7,270 nucleotides of DNA from an uncultured Bacteroidota bacterium (lineage in GTDB: Bacteria > Bacteroidota > Bacteroidia > Flavobacteriales > Flavobacteriaceae). Under the pieces are notes generated by a model, which did no database searches, was not told where the DNA came from, and saw nothing but the letters and a program-made list of their open reading frames with translations. A program made the translations under genes and the position numbers. The stretch covers positions 1 to 7,270 of the forward strand of contig CAILTC010000158.1 in assembly GCA_903837025.1 (NCBI GenBank), in the 5' to 3' direction. Positions within the stretch are counted from its first letter, which is position 1; each line of letters starts with the position of its first letter. Shown here piece by piece: positions 1-5,806 of the stretch.

Positions 1-130
1 GGAGTATAAATTCCTGATGGGTATGAAAATTCATGATGAAGAAAAATACAATGAATTAGTTAAGAAAAGGCAGGAAATTTATCCAGATAAAGAGCTAAAT
101 CCTAATTATTTTCCATTGTATCGATCCTAA
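1..130 (+). CDS. FemAB/GNAT-fold acyltransferase-like protein, C-terminal end only
   Basis: This is the 3' end of a gene that enters from the left edge. The first complete codon starts at base 2, and 42 codons precede the TAA stop at 128-130. The peptide runs from EYKFLMGMKIHDEEKYN to the terminus NPNYFPLYRS. It matches the C-terminus of the complete gene at 470-1516 in 33 of 42 residues, and 108 of 129 bases including the stop codon are identical without gaps, so the two genes are paralogues in tandem. The function can only be taken from that paralogue: a FemAB-like or GNAT-fold protein that would transfer an acyl or aminoacyl group to a cell-envelope precursor. No catalytic part is visible here. 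Confidence is high that this is a real gene end and moderate for the family name. Confidence 0.85.
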   Translation, partial: EYKFLMGMKIHDEEKYNELVKKRQEIYPDKELNPNYFPLYRS

Positions 131-155
131 ATCCCTTTGATTTATAAGGATTTAG
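127..155 (+). terminator. Hairpin overlapping the stop codon, possible weak terminator
   Basis: CTAAATCC at 127-134 pairs perfectly with GGATTTAG at 148-155, an 8-bp stem with a 13-base loop. The left arm contains the TAA stop of the upstream gene. No clean T run follows directly; a T-rich stretch begins about five bases later. It may end or stabilise the upstream transcript, but it is not a classical intrinsic terminator. Confidence 0.35.
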
Positions 156-469
156 AAATGCTTTGTTTTCTGTTTTTATTAAATGAAAATTGAATAAAGT
201 AGCTTTTAGTCTCTCTATTTGAGCGATTACATTGGTTATTATAATTAGAATTAACTGTTGTTGGTTGTAATAACTTAAAATACAATTATTAATAAATTTA
301 AAAATGACCCGATATAAATGGAGTTAAAAATCCCGATTTATGGGTTTTCATAGTTTTGATTTTCTTTAATAAAGGGAAACGCATTTCAAAATTTTAAAAA
401 GCTATGATGCTTCTTTGTAGTTAAAAATAGAACAAATAGAATTACCCAAAGGGTTAAATTATAATAAAA
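131..469. other. Non-coding gap between the two paralogues
   Basis: This 339-base AT-rich stretch has no convincing gene on either strand. It holds the right arm of the hairpin at 127-155, two related short blocks beginning CCCGAT (308-321 and 332-343), and a near-palindrome of ACCC-AAA-GGGT type about 20 bases before the next start. The gap is long for genes that would be expected to form one operon, so the downstream paralogue may have its own promoter. Confidence 0.6.
351..358 (+). promoter_or_regulatory. Candidate Bacteroidetes -7 element
   Basis: TAGTTTTG fits the Bacteroidetes -7 consensus TAnnTTTG exactly and lies 111 bases before the start codon at 470. No good -33 TTG is seen at the usual distance of about 19 bases; the nearest similar triplet is a TTA at 324-326, which is too far. 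In DNA this AT-rich the match could be chance. Confidence 0.25.
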
Positions 470-1516
470 ATGGAAAAAGCATATAAGGTATTCTCCCTTG
501 CAGAGACTGAAAAATGGAATGAATATTACAATCGGATTCAAGATAAGGATGTGTATTATACTACGGGTATTATTAGCGCTTTTGAAAAATTCGAAAACAC
601 ACAAGCATTGCTTTTTATATATGAAGAAGGCAACAATCTAGTTTATTATCCTTTTTTTAAACGCACAATTGAAGGAAGTAATTATTTTGACATTACAACT
701 CAATTTACCTATGGAGGGCCATTATTTTTAATTTCTGAAAACAAGGAAAATTTCATTGAAAATTTTAGAGCTGTTTTTAGTGATTATTGCAAAGAGGATG
801 GCATAATTAGTGAGTTGATACGTTTTCATCCTTTTATAAATTCAGACGTTTTATTGAAAGACTATGTCGAAATTAAAAAGGTCAACATCGGAATTTTTAT
901 GAATTTAGAAATAACTGCGGATCAAATAAGTGAAGACTATCACCCAAAAATTAGGTACCAAATCAATAAGGCAATTCGGAATGGTTATACCGTTGAGTTT
1001 TCAAATAAGATAGAAGATCTAGATCACTTTTTTTCTATTTATGAACATACAATGATAAGAAATGAAGCTAATTTTAGTTTTTATTTCTTAGATAAAGAGT
1101 TTTTGAAGTTGTTACTGGGCGAATTAAAAGATAATTTCGAATTTATCTTTATTCAAAAAGAAGGAGTTTATGTTTCAACGGAATTGGTTTTGTTTTCAGA
1201 CAATTTTGCACATGGTGTTATTGGTGGTACATTAAAGGAATTTTTAAAGGAGCATCCCCACAGGTTGCTCCGTCACGCTCTTACTTTGCGCTATCTTGAC
1301 AAAAATCAAAAAAAATTAGTTTTGGGATCAGGAGTTACTACTGGCGATGGTGTGTTTGAATATAAAAAAAAATTTAGTCCAAACGGAGAATATGAACTCC
1401 GAATGGGGATGAAAATTCATAATGAAGAAAAATACAATGAATTAGTTAAGAAGAGGAAGGAAAGTAATCCAGAGAAGGAATTAAACCCCAATTTTTTTCC
1501 CTTGTATCGGTCTTAA
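470..1516 (+). CDS. FemAB-like / GNAT-family acyltransferase
   Basis: This complete 348-residue protein has no signal peptide or membrane segment and is therefore probably cytoplasmic. Residues 78-86 (QFTYGGPLF) match the YGGP motif common in FemAB-like proteins. Residues about 157-176 (HPKIRYQINKAIRNGYTVEF) match the R-x-x-I-x-K-A-x-x-x-G-x-x-V segment that opens the second GNAT-like domain (Acetyltransf_6/FemAB type). Residues 225-305 hold the core strands, the HRLLRHAL helix (264-271) and a closing motif LGSGVTTGDGVFEYKKKF (285-302). Family members transfer aminoacyl or acyl groups to peptidoglycan or surface-glycan precursors; the substrate here is unknown. A paralogue lies immediately upstream, ending at 130. 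The start is the ATG at 470, preceded by an A-rich leader without a Shine-Dalgarno sequence, as usual in this phylum. A role in a polysaccharide cluster is inference. Confidence 0.88.
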   Translation: MEKAYKVFSLAETEKWNEYYNRIQDKDVYYTTGIISAFEKFENTQALLFIYEEGNNLVYYPFFKRTIEGSNYFDITTQFTYGGPLFLISENKENFIENFRAVFSDYCKEDGIISELIRFHPFINSDVLLKDYVEIKKVNIGIFMNLEITADQISEDYHPKIRYQINKAIRNGYTVEFSNKIEDLDHFFSIYEHTMIRNEANFSFYFLDKEFLKLLLGELKDNFEFIFIQKEGVYVSTELVLFSDNFAHGVIGGTLKEFLKEHPHRLLRHALTLRYLDKNQKKLVLGSGVTTGDGVFEYKKKFSPNGEYELRMGMKIHNEEKYNELVKKRKESNPEKELNPNFFPLYRS

Positions 1517-1579
1517 TTTGTTTTATAATCGTAGTAATTTAAACCCATTTTTAATTTATGATTAATTGTTCCCGATCGG

Positions 1580-1610
1580 TTATTCGACAGCGAATAAATT
1601 GTCGTTATTC
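1580..1610. other. Overlapping alternative hairpins between convergent genes
   Basis: TTATTCG (1580-1586) pairs perfectly with CGAATAA (1591-1597) around an ACAG loop. The same GAATAA (1592-1597) can instead pair with TTATTC at 1605-1610, and CGACA (1585-1589) can pair with TGTCG (1600-1604). These three stems exclude one another. The element sits just outside the recX stop codon, whose complement (TTA at 1605-1607) is part of one arm, and 63 bases past the end of the convergent acyltransferase gene. Neither side has a T tract, so calling it a bidirectional terminator is only a guess. Confidence 0.4.
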
Positions 1611-2084
1611 TGGAGCTGCTACTTCTAATTCCTTCACTTTTTCGAAAACTAAGTTGCTTTCGAAACCGCGTCTGAGCATATAATCACAAAACTTTTTCTT
1701 TTTTTTTAGGCTGTTTTTTTCTCGAATGCTTTCCCAGTGTCTCTCGGCCAAAGCATGAAATGTTGCACTATATTCCTCAGGAGTAATTTCTTTTAGGGCG
1801 CTATTGATAAGAGTTTGCGAAATTTTTTTGAATTTCAATTCGTTGATTATTCTAATTTTTCCCCAATGTTTTATCCGGTGTTTTCCTCTTGCAAAACTAC
1901 AGGCAAAACGTTCTTCATTGAGAAAATTGTTAGCAATAAGATGAACCATAATGGTGTCTATTTCGCTTGGATACATTTTCATACTGCTCAGTTTGGCAAC
2001 TACTTCTTCATGGCAGCGCTCTTGGTACGAACAAAAAAATTCTATCTTATGTATGGCTTCCTTTACGGAAAAAACGTCTTTCAT
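1605..2084 (-). CDS. recX: Regulatory protein RecX
   Basis: The protein has 159 residues, the normal size for RecX, which binds RecA and limits its filament growth and activity on single-stranded DNA during recombination and the SOS response. It consists of the small three-helix repeats expected of the family. The first repeat holds CSYQERCHEEVVAKL (18-32), a variant of the Y-x-x-R-x-x-x-x-x-E-L-x-x-K-L signature. The second holds FLNEERFACSFARGKHRIKHWGKIRI (54-79), the strongest family block. The third is FCDYMLRRGFESNLVFEKVKEL (132-153). A lysine-rich stretch (127-131) separates the second and third. No recA is adjacent. The gene converges on the acyltransferase and diverges from the secreted-protein gene at 2372, so it is transcribed alone. 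The start is the ATG at 2084. Confidence 0.95.
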   Translation of the reverse strand: MKDVFSVKEAIHKIEFFCSYQERCHEEVVAKLSSMKMYPSEIDTIMVHLIANNFLNEERFACSFARGKHRIKHWGKIRIINELKFKKISQTLINSALKEITPEEYSATFHALAERHWESIREKNSLKKKKKFCDYMLRRGFESNLVFEKVKELEVAAPE

Positions 2085-2371
2085 GGAATGATTATTGTTT
2101 AAAAACTTAGGTTTTCATCATTCAAATTTCGGGTTTTTAATTGGACTTTCAAACAACGAAATTATATTGCCGATCACTATAATAGAAGACAAGTAATCGT
2201 AATTGGTCTATGTGATTTTTAAGACTTAGGACAAACGGCCATATAACGGAATATTGAGTATTTAATCGACTTTATTTCGTTTTCTTTCTAAGTTTTTAGA
2301 AATTTGATATGCCCTTAATTTGCTAGTTTCTACGATGTTGTGTTTTTTAATTTAATTTAAAAAACAAAATC
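2085..2371. other. Divergent intergenic region, recX / secreted protein
   Basis: This 287-base region must hold the promoters of both divergent genes. No exact TAnnTTTG element with a properly spaced TTG was found for either gene. The most notable content is the block at 2245-2277, which resembles one upstream of the other secreted-protein gene. The last 30 bases before 2372 are made almost only of A and T, giving an unstructured A-rich leader of the type that replaces a Shine-Dalgarno sequence in Flavobacteria. Confidence 0.5.
2245..2277 (+). promoter_or_regulatory. Shared upstream block, copy 1
   Basis: The block reads AACGGA (2245-2250), 8 bases, TATTTAATCG (2259-2268), 2 bases, TTTATTT (2271-2277). 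The same three pieces in the same order, with gaps of 9 and 2 bases, occur at 5305-5338 upstream of the second secreted-protein gene. Copy 1 ends 94 bases before its start codon. A regulatory role is inference from position and repetition. Confidence 0.35.
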
Positions 2372-5197
2372 ATGAAAATAGAATTACACAATTTCAGAAT
2401 TATTAGAATAGCATTGATCTTCTCCTCTTTAATGTTATTTGTAAACTCAGTTTATGGTCAATCAGTTGGGGATTATCGCTCTAATGTTAATCCAACTGGC
2501 AACTGGACTACACTTTCAAGTTGGCAATATTATAACGGAGTAGTATGGGTTACACCATCGGGGACATCGCCTCAAGGATATCCTGGGCAGTTTACGGGAA
2601 TTGGTGTTGTTAGTATTCAATCAGGAGATGAAATAACAATTGGCGATGTGGGTATTTCCACTTTGGCGATGGGAATACTTACTATAAATGGCTCTTTGGT
2701 TTTGAACGGAGACACTTCTTCAGGAGGAATTAATTATTATTTTAATACTCCCGAAATAAATGTCACTGCGTCCTCTTTTATAAAGTTTACTAATAAAGTT
2801 AATTTGAACTTGCCTACAAATTCTTTTCTTCAAGTAGGAAGTAATGGATTAAATGGAGATTGTAGTGCTCAGCAATCTATTTATATCGGTGTCATGGAAT
2901 ATGCAGTCTGCAGAGGAAACACTGCAGATACTGGACTTACATTTGCTGATTTAATGAATGGTGGTGGTTCACTTATTACAACGGCAATCTCAAATTCACC
3001 TATTTGCGCAGGAGCTACAATTAATTTAAATGGAGGTATTTCTAATGTAGGATGGACGATTAATAGTTATTCTTGGTCTATAATTGATCCAAATAACGGC
3101 ACTACAGTTTCTTCATTAAAAAACCCAACGATTTCTAATTCTTTGAATGGCACCTATACGATAACACTTACTGTCAATGCGAAATACGGTTCAAGTATTT
3201 CTATTTCTAATTCTAAAAAAGTATCCGTGACGGTCAATGCATTGCCAACTACTCTATTAGTGGGTACGGTTACACAACCAGGTTGTAATACTGCTACCGG
3301 AAGTGTTGTTTTAAACGGTTTGCCATCTACAGGACTATGGAACTTATTTCAAAATGGTAACCCGACACCAACAGTAACAGGAGGATCAGGAACGACAATA
3401 ACTATTTCAGGATTAGCAGTCGGAACCTATACGTTCACGACCTCTAACGGTTCGTGTACTTCCTCCTCTTCTGGTATTGTGACTATTTCCCCATTGGTTA
3501 CTACGACTTGGTCTTCTGGGTCTTGGAACAATGGTTCGCCAACATTTTCTAATTTAGTAGTCATTAATGGAAATTACAATACATCCTCGAATGGTAATTT
3601 GAATGCTTGCAGTGTAACTGTAAATTCTGGTTATACATTAACCATAACAGCTACTAATACGGTAATGATTCAAAATGACTTAACGATTAACGGCTTTTTA
3701 GAGGTATTAGGCCAAGGGTCATTAGTGATGATTAATGATTCAGGATTGGTTATAAATAATGGCATTACTACTATTCATCGATTTACAACTCCTTTTAAGT
3801 TATATGATTACACCTATTGGTCAACACCCGTTGTTTCTACAAATATAGCAACTACTTTCCTGGGCTGGCGGATAGACAATGCTTATGTTTATTTGCCTGC
3901 TATTTCTGATTGGTCATTCGTGACCACGATTACTCCAGGAATTGGATGTATTATCATGGTACCTGCACCTACGAATGCGCCTAGAGGAAAAGTATCGGAG
4001 GTTGTTTTTAACGGTAAAGTAAATAATGGTGTTCAGATGATAAATGGAGTTGTCGCAGATTGTTCTTATCTTTTAGGAAACCCTTATCCTTGCGCTTTGA
4101 ATGCGGATGAATTCTTATTTCAAAATGCTGGTGTTTTGAATGGGACATTGTATTTTTGGACGCATAATACGTCTATTCAACCAGCTAATTCAGCAGATGC
4201 TTCTTTAGGATCAGGTGCATTTGCCTATACTTCGAATGATTATGCAACTTATAATGCAACAGGAGGAGTTGGCGCAGCCCCCCCAGACTTAAATTCTTCG
4301 ACAACTCACGCCCCAAGCGGAAGTACAGGAGGTGCTAATAATAGGATTCCATCGGGGGGCATTGCTTCGGGGCAGGGTTTTTTTGCTTCTAGTAAATTAA
4401 CCCCATCGGCTAATACAATTTTGTTTAACAATAGTATGCGTGTAGGAGTTGGTGGAATATCTTTAGACAACTCCCAGTTTTTTAAAATGAGTAATCTAAA
4501 AACCAAGACTACTGAAACCATCGAAAAAGATCGTATTTGGTTAGACTTAATAAACAATCAAGGAGCTTTCAAGCAAACACTTGTGGGCTATATCACCGGA
4601 GCTACTAATGAGTATGATGATCGTTTTGATGGGGAGAGTTATGATGGTAACGAATTTGTTGATTTTTATAGCGTTCTTCAAGACAAGAATTTAACGATTC
4701 AAGGACGTTCTTTGCCATTTGATGATAGTGATCTGGTACCACTAGGATTTAGAACAACCATTGATGGAGATTTTACCATCAATATTGACCAAGTTGACGG
4801 ATTACTTACGAATCAAGCGGTTTTTATCGAAGATAAATTGACGAATCAAATCGCTGATTTAAAAAGTGGTGGTTATACTTTTTCTACTGGCGCAGGAACA
4901 TTCAACGATCGTTTTGTGTTGCGTTATACTACTAAAACATTGGCTACAACTAGTTTTGATGCACTAGCTGGCAAGTTTATAGTTTTTTCAAAAAACAAAC
5001 AAATAGTAATCAATTCTTTTGCCGAAATTATAGATAGAATTACGGTTTACGACTTGTCGGGAAGACAAATCTATCAAAAAAATAATGTAAATAGTAACGA
5101 AATGACGATTGGTAATTTGGTTTCGAGTCATCAAGCTTTGATGATCAAAACGAGTTTGAAAAATGGTGAAACTATGATTAATAAAATTAGCTTCTAA
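2372..5197 (+). CDS. Large secreted surface protein with T9SS C-terminal sorting domain
   Basis: This is a complete 941-residue protein. Residues 1-29 form a signal peptide (basic start, hydrophobic core from about 13 to 24, likely cleavage before Q30). Residues 30-205 are a beta-rich module of the kind common in flavobacterial secreted proteins. Residues about 206-292 resemble a PKD-like domain, and about 295-374 a small Ig/SprB-repeat-like domain (C305 and a later Cys). From 379 (TWSSGSWNNGSPTFSNLVV) to about 465 there are short repeated strands suggesting a beta-helix-like fold. A further conserved region follows with GNPYP (569-573), IASGQGFF (664-671), RIWLDL (721-726) and FNDRFVLRYT (844-853). 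The last 74 residues (868-941), with ITVYDLSGRQIYQ (890-902) and a closing GETMINKISF, are a T9SS sorting domain resembling type C (ChiA-like). The protein should be exported across the inner membrane by Sec and the outer membrane by T9SS, then anchored or released. No enzymatic motif was recognised; an adhesive or structural role is inference. Confidence 0.93.
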   Translation: MKIELHNFRIIRIALIFSSLMLFVNSVYGQSVGDYRSNVNPTGNWTTLSSWQYYNGVVWVTPSGTSPQGYPGQFTGIGVVSIQSGDEITIGDVGISTLAMGILTINGSLVLNGDTSSGGINYYFNTPEINVTASSFIKFTNKVNLNLPTNSFLQVGSNGLNGDCSAQQSIYIGVMEYAVCRGNTADTGLTFADLMNGGGSLITTAISNSPICAGATINLNGGISNVGWTINSYSWSIIDPNNGTTVSSLKNPTISNSLNGTYTITLTVNAKYGSSISISNSKKVSVTVNALPTTLLVGTVTQPGCNTATGSVVLNGLPSTGLWNLFQNGNPTPTVTGGSGTTITISGLAVGTYTFTTSNGSCTSSSSGIVTISPLVTTTWSSGSWNNGSPTFSNLVVINGNYNTSSNGNLNACSVTVNSGYTLTITATNTVMIQNDLTINGFLEVLGQGSLVMINDSGLVINNGITTIHRFTTPFKLYDYTYWSTPVVSTNIATTFLGWRIDNAYVYLPAISDWSFVTTITPGIGCIIMVPAPTNAPRGKVSEVVFNGKVNNGVQMINGVVADCSYLLGNPYPCALNADEFLFQNAGVLNGTLYFWTHNTSIQPANSADASLGSGAFAYTSNDYATYNATGGVGAAPPDLNSSTTHAPSGSTGGANNRIPSGGIASGQGFFASSKLTPSANTILFNNSMRVGVGGISLDNSQFFKMSNLKTKTTETIEKDRIWLDLINNQGAFKQTLVGYITGATNEYDDRFDGESYDGNEFVDFYSVLQDKNLTIQGRSLPFDDSDLVPLGFRTTIDGDFTINIDQVDGLLTNQAVFIEDKLTNQIADLKSGGYTFSTGAGTFNDRFVLRYTTKTLATTSFDALAGKFIVFSKNKQIVINSFAEIIDRITVYDLSGRQIYQKNNVNSNEMTIGNLVSSHQALMIKTSLKNGETMINKISF
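4278..4384 (+). other. Cluster of homopolymer tracts inside the coding sequence
   Basis: Three runs fall within about 105 bases: C7 at 4278-4284, G6 at 4354-4359 and T7 at 4378-4384. They lie in or next to a low-complexity Gly/Ser/Pro/Asn linker (about residues 630-665). G and C runs of this length are unusual in DNA this AT-rich. The reading frame is intact as given. A slip by one base would truncate the protein before its sorting domain. Confidence 0.6.
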
Positions 5198-5220
5198 TTG
5201 GGTCTTAAATTTCCAATCAA

Positions 5221-5265
5221 AAAAAAATCCCTGCTTATTTATTAAAAACATACAGAGATTTTTTT
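5221..5265 (+). terminator. Intrinsic terminator of the 941-aa gene
   Basis: The left arm A7-TCCCTG (5221-5233) pairs with CAGAGA-T7 (5253-5265) with a single C-A mismatch in 13 positions, leaving a 19-base loop. The right arm ends in seven Ts, which also serve as the U tract. It lies 24 bases after the stop codon. The A/T symmetry means it could act in both directions, but no gene on the other strand needs it. It separates the two secreted-protein genes into different transcription units. Confidence 0.75.
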
Positions 5266-5304
5266 GTTTGAAATATCTTATAAAACAAATAAAAAGTGCA
5301 TTTA

Positions 5305-5338
5305 AACGGATAAATATGCTATTTAATCGTATTTATTT
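5305..5338 (+). promoter_or_regulatory. Shared upstream block, copy 2
   Basis: AACGGA (5305-5310), 9 bases, TATTTAATCG (5320-5329), 2 bases, TTTATTT (5332-5338). This mirrors copy 1 at 2245-2277, with 23 fixed positions in common. Here the block is 469 bases before the start codon at 5807, much further than in copy 1, so if it is a promoter or operator the transcript would have a very long leader. Confidence 0.35.
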
Positions 5339-5341
5339 TTT

Positions 5342-5349
5342 TATATTTG
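5342..5349 (+). promoter_or_regulatory. Candidate Bacteroidetes -7 element
   Basis: TATATTTG matches TAnnTTTG exactly and lies four bases after the shared block at 5305-5338. A TTG at -33 is lacking. If used, transcription would begin about 450 bases before the adhesin start codon. Confidence 0.25.
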
Positions 5350-5369
5350 TTATTCGTTTATTATAAATC

Positions 5370-5400
5370 GGTTGTTTAACGCTTTAAAATTTTTTGTACG
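5370..5400 (+). repeat. Degenerate two-block direct repeat, copy A
   Basis: GGTTGTTTAACGCTTT (5370-5385) is followed 7 bases later by TTTGTACG (5393-5400) and then a T-rich run. Copy B has GGTTATTTAACGATTT (5582-5597) and TTTGAACG (5606-5613), again followed by a T run. The first block matches in 14 of 16 bases, the second in 7 of 8, and the spacing differs by one base. Confidence 0.45.
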
Positions 5401-5407
5401 CTTGTTT

Positions 5408-5431
5408 TTTTGATTATCAAAATAATCAAAA
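5408..5431. other. Perfect 10-bp AT-rich hairpin
   Basis: TTTTGATTAT (5408-5417) and ATAATCAAAA (5422-5431) are exact reverse complements around a CAAA loop. It could be a protein-binding palindrome or an RNA hairpin. It directly precedes the inverted copy of the AAACGGATAA motif (5432-5441). Confidence 0.5.
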
Positions 5432-5581
5432 TTATCCGTTTTTTATAAAAGAGTCGAAGACAAGTTTATGGGTAGATAACGTATTGTTTTTTAAAGGTTT
5501 CAATAATTTTTTGTAAAAAATATTTTTTTTAGAAGATCCTTCAATTTAGCAAAAATGCTTGAGTTTTACTCTTGAAAAAAT

Positions 5582-5613
5582 GGTTATTTAACGATTTTAA
5601 ATGCATTTGAACG
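5582..5613 (+). repeat. Degenerate two-block direct repeat, copy B
   Basis: This is the partner of copy A, 212 bases downstream of it. It also contains the 10-base palindrome AAATGCATTT (5599-5608) and overlaps the second TGCATTT-type motif (5602-5616). Confidence 0.45.
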
Positions 5614-5806
5614 AATTTTTTTTTAGTTTACTAGCGTTGCGTCTATTTTTACGGACAAAATTCTGTTTTGGAGGCAACCATAAAGGTCAAAAGCGAAACG
5701 GAACAAAAATACAATAAACAAGTCTCAAAGACTTAAAAAAATAAGTTTTGAATAAGAAGTTCCCCCGATTTATTCAAAATAACAAAATAGATAAAAATCT
5801 AATCTT

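Larger units (their letters stand above)
5266..5806. other. Long AT-rich non-coding leader with repeated motifs
   Basis: This 541-base stretch between the terminator and the next start has no gene-sized reading frame; the longest ATG-started frame I found by eye on the plus strand is about 16 codons (from 5316). It contains related motifs. TGCATTTAAACGGAT (5297-5311) and TGCATTTGAACGAAT (5602-5616) match in 13 of 15 bases. AAACGGATAA (5304-5313) recurs inverted at 5432-5441, and AAACGGAA lies at 5696-5703. A two-block direct repeat is listed separately. It also holds a 10-bp hairpin (5408-5431), an A/T palindrome ATTTTTT-GT-AAAAAAT (5506-5521) and a small hairpin AAGTCT-CAA-AGACTT (5720-5734). 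A long 5' leader, regulatory sites or a small RNA are all possible; nothing in the sequence decides between them. Confidence 0.55.

Noticed and set aside
386..604. 72-codon minus-strand reading frame
   Set aside because: It overlaps the start of the FemAB-like gene and is rich in Phe, Ile and Leu, as expected from reading AT-rich DNA backwards.
1815..2102. 95-codon plus-strand reading frame
   Set aside because: It is antisense to recX, whose conserved blocks are unmistakable on the minus strand.
2304..2331. Promoter for the 941-aa gene: TTG at 2304-2306 with TAGTTTCT at 2324-2331
   Set aside because: The spacing of 17 is plausible, but the second element matches TAnnTTTG in only six of eight positions, which is weak in sequence this AT-rich.
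4306..4557. 83-codon minus-strand reading frame
   Set aside because: It is a shadow inside the 941-aa secreted-protein gene, with no recognisable features.
4988..5251. 87-codon minus-strand reading frame
   Set aside because: It is antisense to the T9SS sorting domain and the terminator, and no family resemblance is visible.
5484..5511. Promoter for the adhesin: TTG at 5484-5486 with TAATTTTT at 5504-5511
   Set aside because: Seven of eight positions match, but the area is almost pure A/T, where such matches are expected by chance.
5651..5710. Possible riboswitch (GGAGGCAACC...AAAGGTC...GCGAAACGG)
   Set aside because: Only short pairings could be drawn (GTTGC at 5636-5640 with GCAAC at 5674-5678, ACC with GGT), and the conserved cores of the c-di-GMP, SAM, TPP or cobalamin classes were not found.
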